64,000 nucleotides of DNA from Niabella beijingensis. GTDB taxonomy: Bacteria; Bacteroidota; Bacteroidia; Chitinophagales; Chitinophagaceae. The position numbers were made by a program, and so were the translations under genes. The first letter of the stretch is position 1, and every line of letters starts with the position of its first letter. The notes under the pieces were generated by a model. It did no database searches, had not been told where the DNA came from, and saw nothing but the letters and a program-made list of their open reading frames with translations. The stretch is from contig NZ_JAIQDI010000002.1 of assembly GCF_020034665.1 (NCBI RefSeq), positions 1,984,001-2,048,000 of the forward strand, given 5' to 3'. Shown here piece by piece: positions 41,555 to 50,734 of this stretch.

Positions 41555-42652
41555 TCACTTCCCGTATTGTTTCTGTAACAGATAGAGATAGGGCTCCAGG
41601 TGATGATGGGCAAATTTGTCTTTTCCGTCCGTGCCGTACTTTTTATAATACTCCGCGTCAGGCAGCAGGACAACCGGTGTACCTGCCCGCATATAACTCA
41701 TGGAGGGCATATACTGCGGTTCTTTTAACCCCGGCAGTACTTTTTTTATCGCCAGTTTATACAATTTATGTCCCAGGATATTGGTATAAGAGCGCTGCGC
41801 CTTTCTTGTTTTGCGATTCAACTTTCCATAATAAAGATTGCCCACCAGGCGCAGGAAGAATTTCTGCTTTTTCAGGTCATCCGGAATGTGTATGATCGGG
41901 TTCAACCGGTTCATGTCCGAAACCCGCTGAATGCTGTAGGGCGTTTCGGGCACCCAGTCCGCCGCGTTCACCACAGAATAGGCCCAGCCACCTTTGTTGA
42001 TAAAATCAAAATCATAGGCATACTGCATATTGCCCGGCTTGGGTGCTGCGCTGGTGTAGGTCTTGAAGCGGATGTCCTGTGGCAGCGCACCGGCCTGTCG
42101 CTGGTAATAAAGATAAGAGCTCACCAGGTAGCTCAGCACGCCCCCCTGGCTGTGCCCGAAAATAAAAAAATCGCGCACTCCTTTCTGATACAGCTCCTTT
42201 ATATGGGGCACCATATCCCGCACCAGGTAGGCCATTCCGATGGTCCAGCCGGCGTGTACATAGGCCTCGTTGCTTTCTGCCAGCTTATAATCAAATTTTG
42301 TTGTGGCATCCAGCTGCAGGGAACCGGTGGCCGGAATCATCGGACAATAATAATTCTCCAGCCAGCTGGCCTTATCTCCCACCGTTCCCCGGATCACGAT
42401 CACGGCCTGGTTGTAGGCGTTGGTATACAGCCACCAGAGGTTTTTCATACCCATCTCCGGCGATTTGTAAACCAGTTTATAAGGGTCCTGTTCTTTTTCC
42501 CGCCGGGCCTTATCCGGGATGCTGCTTTCAAAATGCATCATGGAAAGAAATGCCGTATATTCTTTTCCGTCAAATACCGGCTGAAATTCCTGTGCGGAAA
42601 TGGCCTGTACCATTACCAGGGCCAATACAAAAAGTCTTATACGTAACTGCAT
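41555..42652 (-). CDS. Secreted lipase of the class 3 / alpha/beta-hydrolase type
   Basis: The 365-residue protein has a signal peptide (1-20, ending ISAQ) and the nucleophile elbow FIFGHSQGGVLSYLV (Ser in GHSQGG), with upstream oxyanion region VIVIRGTVGDKASWLENY and later acid/His region near GKDKFAHHHLEPY, as in class 3 lipases (Lipase_3). RGT is the oxyanion-hole motif. It is probably a lipid or phospholipid esterase in the periplasm. No neighbours suggest a particular substrate, and there is no lipobox or T9SS tail. Confidence 0.8.
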   Translation of the reverse strand: MQLRIRLFVLALVMVQAISAQEFQPVFDGKEYTAFLSMMHFESSIPDKARREKEQDPYKLVYKSPEMGMKNLWWLYTNAYNQAVIVIRGTVGDKASWLENYYCPMIPATGSLQLDATTKFDYKLAESNEAYVHAGWTIGMAYLVRDMVPHIKELYQKGVRDFFIFGHSQGGVLSYLVSSYLYYQRQAGALPQDIRFKTYTSAAPKPGNMQYAYDFDFINKGGWAYSVVNAADWVPETPYSIQRVSDMNRLNPIIHIPDDLKKQKFFLRLVGNLYYGKLNRKTRKAQRSYTNILGHKLYKLAIKKVLPGLKEPQYMPSMSYMRAGTPVVLLPDAEYYKKYGTDGKDKFAHHHLEPYLYLLQKQYGK

Positions 42653-42773
42653 ATCATTCCTTTTGATTCAGAACAAAATTAGCCGATCGTAAAATAAAAC
42701 GGGGTACCGGCACCGCCCTTCCCGGAATTATTGATCCGGGTTATCGGCAACCGGATCACAGTTATATAAAAAA

Positions 42774-42794
42774 ATCCCGGCACCAGGCCGGGAT
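42774..42794 (-). terminator. Rho-independent terminator of mdh
   Basis: ATCCCGGC-ACCAG-GCCGGGAT, followed on the minus strand by seven T-rich bases (TTTTTTTATAT). Confidence 0.85.
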
Positions 42795-42812
42795 CGTTTA
42801 TACAATCACCTG

Positions 42813-43742
42813 CTAAAGGGTTTTCAGCACGTCATTCATATTCCGCACGGCGTCCGCGCTTTTATTAAAGGCAGCCTGCTCTTCTTCCGACAATTTGAAA
42901 TCGATGATCCGCTCCCATCCGCTACGGCCGATGATCACCGGCACTACCAGCGAAATATCTTTTTGTCCGTATTCCCCTTCCAGGGCCACACCACAGGAGA
43001 TCAGTTTCTTTTCATCCCGCAGGATGCTTTCCACCATAGCGGCCGTTCCTGCACCGGGGGCATACCAGGCGGATGTTCCGATCAGTTTTGTAAGTGTGGC
43101 ACCACCCACCATTGTATCTGCCACGATCTTATCCTGCTGCTCCTTTGTTAAAAAATTCGTCACCGGTGTGCTGTTCCAGGTGGCGTGACGGATCAGCGGG
43201 ATCATGGTTGTATCACCGTGCCCGCCGATCACCACGGCATTCAGATCTGCCGGTGAGCAGCCCAGCTCCTGACTGAGGTAATACCGGAAACGCGCCGAAT
43301 CCAGTGCTCCGCCCATTCCCAGGATCCGGTTCTTGGGAAGCCCGGAGGTTTGAAGGGTCAGGTAGTTCATGGTATCCATCGGATTGGACACCACAATAAT
43401 GATGGTATCGGGAGAGTATTTTAAAATATTTTCGGTAACACTTTTGACAATTCCGGCATTCACGCCAATCAGCTCTTCGCGTGTCATACCGGGCTTGCGC
43501 GGAAGTCCGGAAGTGATCACCACCACATCGGAATGTTCGGTAGCCGCATAATCATTGGTAACGCCCTTGATCTTGGTATCAAATCCCAGCAATGCTGCGG
43601 TCTGCATCATATCGATGGATTTGCCCTCGGCCACTCCTTCTTTGATATCCAACAGCACCAGTTCGGACGCTAACTCTTTTCTGGCAATATTGTCAGCACA
43701 GGTAGCTCCAACTGCTCCGGCACCTACTACAGTAACTTTCAT
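42813..43742 (-). CDS. mdh: Malate dehydrogenase
   Basis: The 309-residue enzyme of the LDH-like MDH group oxidises malate to oxaloacetate in the citric acid cycle. NAD motif GAGAVGATCADNIA (7-20), substrate loop SGLPRKPGMTREEL (Arg), VSNPMDTMNYL, catalytic GGHGDTTMIPL (His176 approximately) and IGRSGWERIIDFKLS near the end. It ends shortly before a strong terminator and has its own promoter (43774-43805). Length is typical. Confidence 0.96.
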   Translation of the reverse strand: MKVTVVGAGAVGATCADNIARKELASELVLLDIKEGVAEGKSIDMMQTAALLGFDTKIKGVTNDYAATEHSDVVVITSGLPRKPGMTREELIGVNAGIVKSVTENILKYSPDTIIIVVSNPMDTMNYLTLQTSGLPKNRILGMGGALDSARFRYYLSQELGCSPADLNAVVIGGHGDTTMIPLIRHATWNSTPVTNFLTKEQQDKIVADTMVGGATLTKLIGTSAWYAPGAGTAAMVESILRDEKKLISCGVALEGEYGQKDISLVVPVIIGRSGWERIIDFKLSEEEQAAFNKSADAVRNMNDVLKTL

Positions 43743-43773
43743 ATAATCGTTTTAAAGATGAATTGAATAGAAA

Positions 43774-43805
43774 CAAATTTAACCTATTAAGTTTCAATAA
43801 ACCAA
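43774..43805 (-). promoter_or_regulatory. Promoter of mdh
   Basis: On the minus strand TTG (43803-43805), 21 bases, TAAATTTG (43774-43781). ATG is 31 bases further on. Confidence 0.65.
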
Positions 43806-43863
43806 CGCCCGTTTAAAATCCGTTCTTAAAATAAAAAAATCCAAAAAAATATATCAAAACTCA

Positions 43864-43893
43864 TTGTTACAAAAAACCAATTCCTTATTTTTG
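43864..43893 (+). promoter_or_regulatory. Promoter of tRNA-Gln
   Basis: TTG (43864-43866), 19 bases, TATTTTTG (43886-43893), followed by CAATCC. Near-perfect consensus; the tRNA starts 27 bases later. Confidence 0.75.
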
Positions 43894-43920
43894 CAATCCC
43901 AAAATCAAACAGGGTGTGAT

Positions 43921-43991
43921 TGACCCATGGTGTAACGGTAGCACTACTGATTTTGGTTCAGTCAGTTAAGGTTCGAATCCTTATGGGTCAA
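43921..43991 (+). tRNA. tRNA-Gln (anticodon TTG)
   Basis: Acceptor stem TGACCCA (43921-43927) pairs with TGGGTCA (43984-43990). The anticodon arm is ACTGA-TTTTGGT-TCAGT, with TTG as anticodon. T arm GGTTCGAATCC is canonical. The 3' CCA is not encoded; ACA follows. A terminator begins 7 bases later. Confidence 0.93.
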
Positions 43992-43997
43992 CAAAAA

Positions 43998-44026
43998 AGA
44001 AGCGCTGGATCAGCGCTTCTTTTTTT
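43998..44026 (+). terminator. Terminator of tRNA-Gln
   Basis: AGAAGCGCTG-GAT-CAGCGCTTCT followed by TTTTTTT. Confidence 0.88.
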
Positions 44027-44084
44027 ATGCGTATGCGGCATTTCGAAGGCCTATAACATATAGCTACATATACAAAGCATTAAT

Positions 44085-44092
44085 TATCTTTG
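44085..44092 (+). promoter_or_regulatory. -7 box before the Gfo/Idh/MocA gene
   Basis: TATCTTTG, 17 bases upstream of the ATG at 44110. No good -33 element. Confidence 0.4.
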
Positions 44093-44109
44093 AAAGTTCA
44101 AAATCACAT

Positions 44110-45087
44110 ATGCTAAAAATAGGGATTGTTGGCGTAGGCCATTTGGGGAAATTTCATCTGAATAACTGGCTGGAGATCGAAGGCGTTGAAGTGGTCGGCT
44201 TCTACGATCCGAATGAAGATACCGCCAGAGAGGTTATTGAAAAATATAACATCAAACGCTTTTTTGATGCAGACGCTTTTTTAGCGCTTTGCGATGCCAT
44301 TGATATTGTAACACCTACCACCTTCCATTACCAGTGGTGTGAAAAAGCCATTAAACTGGGCCGCCATGTATTTGTAGAAAAACCGTTTGCGGATACCATG
44401 GATGAAGCGCGGGAACTGGTGAAACTGGCCAAGGAGTCCAATATCAAACTGCAGGTGGGTCATGTGGAGCGGTTCAATCCTGCTTTTCTTGCATTAAAGG
44501 AAGTAACCTTAAAACCCATGTTCATAGAGGTACACCGGCTGGCACAGTTCAACCCGCGTGGTACAGAGGTGAGCGTGATCCTCGACCTGATGATCCATGA
44601 TATCGACATCATCCTCAGTATCGTAAAAAGCGATGTAAAACGGATCTCTGCAAGTGGTGTGGCCGTACTTACCGAAACGCCTGACATTGCAAACGTGCGG
44701 ATCGAATTTGACAACGGTTGTGTCGCCAACCTGACTTCCAGCCGGATCTCCATGAAAAAGATGCGCAAAATGCGGCTGTTCCAGAAAGATGCTTATATAG
44801 GCATTGACTTCCTCAATAAAAAGACCGAGATCATTAAACTGAAGGAAGCAACCGATGCCAATGTTTTTGCATTTGATATCGACACACCCGGCGGTGGCAA
44901 AAAGACCATCGCCATGGCCAACCCCGCGGTACCGGAAGTGAATGCCATTAAAAAAGAGCTGGAGGAATTCCGCGATGCCATCCTGAACAATACTCAAACG
45001 GTAGTATCGGAAATAGACGGACTGAAAGCCATGGATGTCGCACACCAGATACTGGAAAAAATCGGCAATAATACAATCAAAAATTAG
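44110..45087 (+). CDS. Gfo/Idh/MocA-family oxidoreductase
   Basis: The 325-residue NAD(P)-dependent sugar oxidoreductase has the Rossmann motif GIVGVGHLGKFHLNNWL (4-20), EKP at about 94-96 (HVFVEKPFADTMDEA, the family's catalytic Lys) and GHVERFNPAFLAL, with D..IHDIDI..SIV containing the substrate-side His. It overlaps the next gene by one base (TAGTG, GTG start), so it is translationally coupled to a sugar transferase. The context implies nucleotide-sugar oxidation or epimerisation in surface-polysaccharide formation. The substrate cannot be fixed. Confidence 0.88.
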   Translation: MLKIGIVGVGHLGKFHLNNWLEIEGVEVVGFYDPNEDTAREVIEKYNIKRFFDADAFLALCDAIDIVTPTTFHYQWCEKAIKLGRHVFVEKPFADTMDEARELVKLAKESNIKLQVGHVERFNPAFLALKEVTLKPMFIEVHRLAQFNPRGTEVSVILDLMIHDIDIILSIVKSDVKRISASGVAVLTETPDIANVRIEFDNGCVANLTSSRISMKKMRKMRLFQKDAYIGIDFLNKKTEIIKLKEATDANVFAFDIDTPGGGKKTIAMANPAVPEVNAIKKELEEFRDAILNNTQTVVSEIDGLKAMDVAHQILEKIGNNTIKN

Positions 45088-46475
45088 TGGGAGATTCTAA
45101 ACGCATTTCTTCTTCCTGGTACCTGCTGGCGGATTATACAGGGGCGACACTCTCCTGGCTGATCTTCATCAGTCTGCTGCGCAGGGGACCCGAGAACCTG
45201 GGTGCGCAGGACTGGATCGTTACCCTGTTTATCGTTCCTGTACTCTGGCTGATGTTGTTCACCCTGGCCGGCAGCTACCGGAACCTCTATGAAAAATCAA
45301 GGACCGAAGAATTCTTGGTCACCCTGCTCTGCTCCCTTATCGGAAGCGCCGCACTTATATTTATTTTTCCCGAATTAAAGTATCACCTGTATATCGGTAT
45401 CATCCACCTGCTGTTCCGCCTGGTCGTGCTGCATTGCGGCATCACTTTTTTTTTCCGCTGGCTGATCCTCCGGGTTGTAAAACGCCAGATAAAGGACCGG
45501 ACGGTTATTTTTAATACCCTCCTTATCAGCGATGGTTCCGCAGTAAATGATGTGCTGACCACCACCGGAAAAGGGCTGTCGGACACCGCTTTTCATTATG
45601 CAGGTTATATAGAGCTTGCTCCTCCCGCCAACGTTCAGGATGTGGAGTTGCCCCGGCTGGGCTCGCTTACAGAGCTCGAAACCGTCATCCGGCAGCATTC
45701 GATAAAAATGGTGGTCATTAACAATGCCCAGACCTTTTCCCTGCCTGTGGAGGACCTGCTGGCCCGGCTCAGTGAAAAAGATGTGGCGATCAACCTGATC
45801 CCAAAAACGCTTGACATCCTTTCCGGCTCGGTTAAAGCAGGCAATGTAATGGGTGGCGGGCTTGTAAATATTCCCAATACCCTGCTCAGCAACTGGCAAT
45901 CGAATATAAAACGGGTACTGGATGTGGGCTGTGCAGCAGGCGGTTTATTGTTCTTATCCCCGCTCTACCTGTTTGTGGCCCTGCGTGTACGTTTCAGCAG
46001 CCCGGGACCTGTCATTTTTAAACAGGAACGGATCGGCTATAAAGGCCGGCCGTTTACGCTTTATAAATTCCGGTCGATGTATACCGGCGCGGAAACCGGT
46101 GTACCGTTGCTGTCGTCCAGGAATGATCCCCGGATCACCAGGTGGGGAAAGGTCATGCGCAAATGGCGTCTGGATGAACTGCCGCAGCTATGGAATATCC
46201 TGAAAGGCGATATGAGCCTTGTCGGCCCCCGGCCGGAACGGGCCTATTTTATCGACCAGATCGTTCAGCATTTTCCCACCTATAAATATGTACTAAAGGC
46301 GCGGCCCGGTCTTACCAGTTGGGGAATGGTACAGTTTGGCTATGCCGAAAACCTTGAAGAGATGATCGAACGCAACCAGTTTGACCTGATGTACATCGAA
46401 AACATTTCGCTCCTGTTGGACCTTAAAATTTTATTGCATACTTTTCGGATCATTCTTCAGGGCAAAGGAAAATAA
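45087..46475 (+). CDS. Polyprenyl-phosphate sugar phosphotransferase (WbaP/EpsL-like)
   Basis: A 462-residue initiating glycosyltransferase: four or five membrane helices (about 10-140), a nucleotide-binding-like middle, and the C-terminal bacterial sugar transferase domain (from about 275) with [48 protein letters not shown] and MSLVGPRPE. It places a sugar-1-phosphate on undecaprenyl phosphate to begin O-antigen, capsule or exopolysaccharide. GTG start overlapping the stop of the upstream gene. No glycosyltransferases or Wzx/Wzy follow, so this is a small split-off module. Confidence 0.9.
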   Translation: MGDSKRISSSWYLLADYTGATLSWLIFISLLRRGPENLGAQDWIVTLFIVPVLWLMLFTLAGSYRNLYEKSRTEEFLVTLLCSLIGSAALIFIFPELKYHLYIGIIHLLFRLVVLHCGITFFFRWLILRVVKRQIKDRTVIFNTLLISDGSAVNDVLTTTGKGLSDTAFHYAGYIELAPPANVQDVELPRLGSLTELETVIRQHSIKMVVINNAQTFSLPVEDLLARLSEKDVAINLIPKTLDILSGSVKAGNVMGGGLVNIPNTLLSNWQSNIKRVLDVGCAAGGLLFLSPLYLFVALRVRFSSPGPVIFKQERIGYKGRPFTLYKFRSMYTGAETGVPLLSSRNDPRITRWGKVMRKWRLDELPQLWNILKGDMSLVGPRPERAYFIDQIVQHFPTYKYVLKARPGLTSWGMVQFGYAENLEEMIERNQFDLMYIENISLLLDLKILLHTFRIILQGKGK

Positions 46476-46480
46476 ACATT

Positions 46481-47398
46481 TTGAACACGCTTTCCACTAT
46501 CCGGTTCTTTAAACGGGCGGAGATCGATACGACCCGCTGGGACGCTTTTATAAAAAACAGTGCACAGTACCGCATCTATGCCCTCAGCAACTGGCTGGAT
46601 CATCTTTCGCCCGGCTGGAGCGCCCTGATCAACGCCGACTATTCGGTAGTAATGCCCCTGCCTGTTAAAAAAAAATATGGCATCTCCTACCTCGCTCAGC
46701 CCCGGTTCACCCAACAATTGGGACTGTACTCGGCCCGGCCGCTTTCTCCTGCTGTTGCGGAGGATTTCCTTTATCATGCGGCACATCTTTTTTCATTTGC
46801 CGAGATATTCCTGAATACCGGCACCGGCTCAGATGCGCCCGCTGAAAAGGATAATTATATCCTGCCGCTCAACAACCCCTACCCGGAGATCCGGAGCCGT
46901 TACTCACGAAGTCTTACTGACAACAGCCTCCGTCCGGCTTCCAAAAATCAACTTAAATATATCCAGCAAACAGACACGGCAGCTGCCATTGACCAGTACC
47001 GGCAACTTTACCAGCAACGGATGGGACTGGAAGATGCCGCTTATCATCAACTGGAAGTGCTTGCCGCCGCCATGAAAAAAACAGGAAATTGTTTTACCCG
47101 GCAGGTAATCATAACGGAAGGAAGACCTGTTGCCACCAGTCTTTTTTTTATCGACCGGCAGCGGATCTACAATCTTTGTTCCGCCACACCACCTGAAGGA
47201 AGAAAGCTGAATGCCAACTATTTCTTATATGACCAGCTCATCCGCGAATTTGCCGGCTCGGGTCTTATCCTTGATTTTGAAGGGAGTACGATCCCCGGGA
47301 TCGCAGCGTTCTATAAAAAATTCGGCGCTCATCCTGAGCCCTATTATTTTGTAAAGTGGAACCGACTTAAATGGCCTCTCAAAATTTTTAAAAAATAA
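46481..47398 (+). CDS. FemAB-like GNAT acyltransferase
   Basis: The 305-residue protein starts with a TTG 5 bases after the sugar transferase stop and is the third gene of the operon. A double GNAT-fold layout is suggested, with WDAFIKNSAQYRIYALSNWLDHL early on, and the C-terminal part having RPVATSLFFIDRQRIYNLCSATP and ANYFLYDQLIREF...LDFEGSTIPGIAAFYKKFGA, the pattern of Acetyltransf_6 (FemAB/BioF2-like) enzymes that modify cell-wall peptides or exopolysaccharides. Donor and acceptor unknown. Confidence 0.75.
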   Translation: MNTLSTIRFFKRAEIDTTRWDAFIKNSAQYRIYALSNWLDHLSPGWSALINADYSVVMPLPVKKKYGISYLAQPRFTQQLGLYSARPLSPAVAEDFLYHAAHLFSFAEIFLNTGTGSDAPAEKDNYILPLNNPYPEIRSRYSRSLTDNSLRPASKNQLKYIQQTDTAAAIDQYRQLYQQRMGLEDAAYHQLEVLAAAMKKTGNCFTRQVIITEGRPVATSLFFIDRQRIYNLCSATPPEGRKLNANYFLYDQLIREFAGSGLILDFEGSTIPGIAAFYKKFGAHPEPYYFVKWNRLKWPLKIFKK

Positions 47399-47408
47399 TT
47401 TTGAGAGG
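47375..47408 (+). terminator. Hairpin across the stop codon of the FemAB-like gene
   Basis: CCTCTCAAAATT and AATTTTGAGAGG form a 12-base-pair stem spanning the TAA at 47396-47398. No T run follows, so termination is uncertain. Confidence 0.45.
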
Positions 47409-47494
47409 TTGTCCAATTTCATACACCCCGGTTGTTATGGAGGTATAAAACATTTAATAACCGGTTCCGCGCAGCGGGACAAAAAAATGAAACA

Positions 47495-47956
47495 ATGGAA
47501 CAAAGAATTAAATTCACTGAAGCAGGAAAAGATGCATTGACAGCCTTGTACCCCGTAGGAAAGTACCTGAAACAAACCACTCTCGATCAGCAGTTGCTGC
47601 ACCTGATCTACTACCGTGTATCACAGATCAACGGCTGTGCCTTTTGTCTGGATATGCACTCAAAAGATCTCCGGGCTGCGGGTGAAACCGAACAGCGTCT
47701 GTATGTAATGGATGCCTGGAGGGAAGCCCCTTTTTACAGCGACAAAGAAAGGGCGGCGCTGGCCTGGGCCGAAGCACTGACCAAGCTGAGCAGCACGTTG
47801 GTACCAGACGATATTTATGATAAGGCAAAAGAACATTTTTCCGAAAAGGAGTTGGTGGACCTGACCCTGGCCGTGACAACGATTAATACCTACAATCGTT
47901 TTAACATTGCCTTTGGTGCACCTGTGGGTACTTACAAAGTGGGTCAGTTTGCTTAA
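47495..47956 (+). CDS. Carboxymuconolactone decarboxylase/AhpD-like protein
   Basis: A 153-residue alpha-helical protein from the ATG at 47495 (an upstream in-frame ATG at 47432 would add 21 implausible residues). It carries the AhpD motif NGCAFCLDMHSKDLRAAGE (Cys-x-x-Cys and His) near residues 45-63, and ALAWAEALTKLS in the helical second half. AhpD-type proteins are peroxide-reducing disulfide partners or unknown hydroperoxidases; the alkylhydroperoxidase reaction of this protein is only inferred. It leads a run of four plus-strand genes with the ECF42-type sigma factor. Confidence 0.85.
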   Translation: MEQRIKFTEAGKDALTALYPVGKYLKQTTLDQQLLHLIYYRVSQINGCAFCLDMHSKDLRAAGETEQRLYVMDAWREAPFYSDKERAALAWAEALTKLSSTLVPDDIYDKAKEHFSEKELVDLTLAVTTINTYNRFNIAFGAPVGTYKVGQFA

Positions 47957-47985
47957 ACAATACATAAAAATTAAAAACCACATTT

Positions 47986-48327
47986 ATGAAAGATTTTTTA
48001 TTTCTGTTCCGTGCAGATTATGTTGAATATGCCAAGCGCTCCCCACAGGAACTGCAATCGATGACAAAGAAATGGATGGACTGGATCGGCGGGATTGCCG
48101 CACAAAACAAGCTGGCCGACCGGGGCAACCGCCTGGAGAGCGGAGGAAAAGTGATCCGGCCCGGCAGCGTAATAACCGACGGCCCTTTTTGTGAAATAAA
48201 AGAAAGTCTGGGAGGTTATATCGTGATAAAGACCGCCTCCCTTGATGAAGCAGCCGAAATTGCCAAGGGATGCCCGGTTTATGAGATCGGCGGTTCTGTG
48301 GAAGTACGTGAAATCAGTGTAATGTAA
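47986..48327 (+). CDS. YCII/DGPF domain protein
   Basis: The 113-residue ferredoxin-like protein contains MKDFLFLFR at the start, the DGPF signature (VITDGPFCEIKESLGGYIVIK, by position 62-82) and the family length of about 110-120. The DGPF/YCII family is repeatedly found next to ECF42-type sigma factor genes, here 3 bases downstream, and its members are thought to be redox-related and possibly sigma partners. It starts 29 bases after the AhpD-like gene, so the three are probably one operon. Confidence 0.88.
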   Translation: MKDFLFLFRADYVEYAKRSPQELQSMTKKWMDWIGGIAAQNKLADRGNRLESGGKVIRPGSVITDGPFCEIKESLGGYIVIKTASLDEAAEIAKGCPVYEIGGSVEVREISVM

Positions 48328-48330
48328 CTC

Positions 48331-49566
48331 ATGGAACAGGCCTACCTCCTCCCCCATTTATTCCGTACAGAGTACAGCAAGATCATTGCTGTACTCTGTA
48401 ATCATTTTGGAATTGATTATATCGAAGTGGCGGAAGACATTGTAAGCGACACCTTTCTAACCGCTACAGAACTTTGGGGCATAAAGGGAGTTCCTGAAAA
48501 TCCCGTGGCCTGGCTTTATACGGTGGCTAAAAACAAGACACGCAATTATCTGAAACGTCATAACCTTTTTGAAAAAAAGATTACCGAAGATCTGAAAAAG
48601 CAACCGGCGGATTTCGAAACGGATATCGATCTGTCTAACTCCGCTATTGCCGATAGCCAGCTTGCCATGATCTTTACGGTCTGTCATCCGGCTGTTTCAA
48701 AAGAAGCACAGATTGCCCTTGCCTTAAATCTCCTTTGCGGTTTTGGTGTGCAGGAGATCGGCGATGCTTTTCTGACCAATAAGGAAACGATTTACAAACG
48801 CCTCAAACGCGCTAAAGAAAAGCTCCGGGAAGAAAACATCCCGATTGCGCCACCTTCTGTTCTAATGGTGGAAGACCGTCAGGAAGCCGTGCTGACCACG
48901 CTGTACCTTTTGTTCAATGAAGGGTATTACTCCGTTTCAGGGCACCATCCCCTCAAGAAAGACTGTTGCATGGAAGCCATGCGCCTCACATTACTATTGC
49001 TTGAGAACACGCTCACCAACACTCCGGCCACCAATGCAATCATGGCACTTATGTGCTTTCATGCCTCCCGTTTTGACGCAAGAACGAACAGCAATGGGGA
49101 AATCATTCTTTATGAAGACCAGGATACCCGGCTCTGGAACAAGGAGCTGATCGAAAAAGGACTTTATTATATGAACAATTCGGCCAGCGGAAACCAGATC
49201 AGCAAATTCCATCTGGAGGCCGGCATAGCCTACTGGCATACACATTCCGAAGACACCAAAGAAAAATGGGAGGCGATTCTTCAGCTGTATAATAAGCTCC
49301 TGATGCTGGAATACACGCCTGTAGCTGCGCTGAACCGTACCTACGCGCTGGCCAAAGCCAACAGCGTTGAAGAAGCCATCACCGAAGCCGAAAAGCTGAA
49401 CCTCACCGACAATCATTTTTATTTTGTATTGCTGGGTAAACTTTATGAGCACACTGATCCCACCAAAGCGCGGACACTTTTACAAACGGCCAAAGACCTG
49501 GCCCGGTCGGAAAACGACCGGCAGCTGATCCAGAAAAAAATAAGCGAACTGAAAGAGATATCCTAA
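48331..49566 (+). CDS. ECF42-type RNA polymerase sigma factor with C-terminal extension
   Basis: The 411-residue protein is much longer than standard ECF sigma factors (about 190). Regions 2 and 4 (residues 1-180) contain DYIEVAEDIVSDTFLTATELW (by position), PENPVAWLYTVAKNKTRNYLKRH and LLCGFGVQEIGDAFLTNKETIYKRLKRAKEKLRE. The C-terminal half has a DUF6596-like/tetratricopeptide-type helical array (ASRFDARTNSNGEIILYEDQD, LEAGIAYWHTHSEDTKEKWEAI, ALAKANSVEEAITEAEKL). ECF42 is known to lack a classical anti-sigma factor and to depend on this extension. It follows the DGPF gene. Confidence 0.88.
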   Translation: MEQAYLLPHLFRTEYSKIIAVLCNHFGIDYIEVAEDIVSDTFLTATELWGIKGVPENPVAWLYTVAKNKTRNYLKRHNLFEKKITEDLKKQPADFETDIDLSNSAIADSQLAMIFTVCHPAVSKEAQIALALNLLCGFGVQEIGDAFLTNKETIYKRLKRAKEKLREENIPIAPPSVLMVEDRQEAVLTTLYLLFNEGYYSVSGHHPLKKDCCMEAMRLTLLLLENTLTNTPATNAIMALMCFHASRFDARTNSNGEIILYEDQDTRLWNKELIEKGLYYMNNSASGNQISKFHLEAGIAYWHTHSEDTKEKWEAILQLYNKLLMLEYTPVAALNRTYALAKANSVEEAITEAEKLNLTDNHFYFVLLGKLYEHTDPTKARTLLQTAKDLARSENDRQLIQKKISELKEIS

Positions 49567-49684
49567 CTTAGTCCGCAGATCCGATCGCGGCAATTTTCCG
49601 TAGGATAGCGTACGGTGAAATGCTGTTGCTGAAGGTGCGGATGTACTTTCTGCATTGCCGGAACGGATCAATAAACATAAAAAG

Positions 49685-50605
49685 ATGAAAGCAATCGTCC
49701 TTGAACAATTCGGAAGTATCGATAACCTGCAATTTAAAGAGTTACCGGTGCCCCAGCCGCAGGCCGGCGAGCTTCTCATAAAAGTGGTATTCGCTGCTGT
49801 AAACCCCTATGACCGGAAGGTAGTGGAAGTATTTGGGAAAGAGGCGGGCGTTCAGCTACCCGTGGTACTGGGCTCCGAGCTTTCGGGCATTGTTGAAGCT
49901 ACCGGCGAAGGGGTTACCGGCTTTAAGCCCGGTGACGCGGTATGCGGCAACCTTGGAACATTTGGCGGCTGTTATGCCGAATATGCTGTGGTAAAACAAA
50001 CCGATGTGGTAGTAAAGCCAGCGGCTGTTTCCTTTGAAACCGCGGCCGCTGCTCCGGTGGCAGCGCTAACCGCTTCAAAGGCCATCCTTGATGAAGGTGG
50101 ATTAAAAGCAGGGGAAAAAATTGTCATTCACGGCGCGTCCGGTGGTATCGGTGCTATGGCAGTGCAGCTGGCAAAAGCGGCAGGAGCCCATGTTACTGCT
50201 ACCGCTTCCGGAAAAAACGAAGCGCGCATCAAAGCGTTGGGGGCCGACGTTTTTATTGATTACACCACGCAGGATTTTACAACATTGATCAAAGATGCCG
50301 ACCTGGTACTGGACACCGTTGGTGGCAAAACCCAGGAAGACTCATTTATCATACTCAAAAAAGGAGGCCGGCTGATCAGCCTCGTGCAACCACCTTCAAA
50401 AGAAAAAGCCGCTCAGTATGAAGTACAGGCAAAAATGATTTTCGGGGGACCCAATGCCGGACGCCTGGAAAAAGTGATGCAACAGCTTGCGGAAGGCCGG
50501 CTGAAAGTAACCGTAGAAAAAGTATATGTGCTATCCGATGCAAAGGAAGCCCTTCTTGCTATGAAAAACGGGCACCGCACCGGGAAACTGTTGCTGAACC
50601 CCTGA
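49685..50605 (+). CDS. Zinc-independent quinone oxidoreductase-like MDR protein
   Basis: The 306-residue protein of the medium-chain dehydrogenase/reductase superfamily starts at the ATG 49685 (MKAIVLEQFGS); an upstream frame starting at 49655 adds ten unconserved residues. Motifs: GSELSGIVEATGEGVTGFKPGD (by position 53-73), HGASGGIGAMAVQLAKAAGA (AxxGxxG NADP binding) and MIFGGPNAGRLEKV. Cysteine ligands for catalytic zinc are absent, pointing to NADPH:quinone or enone reductase. It follows the ECF42 sigma factor and may be its target. Confidence 0.85.
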   Translation: MKAIVLEQFGSIDNLQFKELPVPQPQAGELLIKVVFAAVNPYDRKVVEVFGKEAGVQLPVVLGSELSGIVEATGEGVTGFKPGDAVCGNLGTFGGCYAEYAVVKQTDVVVKPAAVSFETAAAAPVAALTASKAILDEGGLKAGEKIVIHGASGGIGAMAVQLAKAAGAHVTATASGKNEARIKALGADVFIDYTTQDFTTLIKDADLVLDTVGGKTQEDSFIILKKGGRLISLVQPPSKEKAAQYEVQAKMIFGGPNAGRLEKVMQQLAEGRLKVTVEKVYVLSDAKEALLAMKNGHRTGKLLLNP

Positions 50606-50734
50606 CACCTTTCCTGTACCCACTTCTACCGGCAGAGCTGAAAGTGTTGAAAATGCGGCACAGCACCCGGGTAACGTGTACATTGGGGATTATGGTGTTT
50701 TATAATAATCGTTTGAAAAATTACAAAAAAGCGT

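Noticed and set aside
41768..42646. Plus-strand ORF (292 codons) opposite the lipase
   Set aside because: Shadow of the lipase gene, which has signal peptide and GHSQGG motif.
43921..44030. tRNA-Gln as an integration site
   Set aside because: No integrase, direct repeat of the tRNA end or composition change is found on either side.
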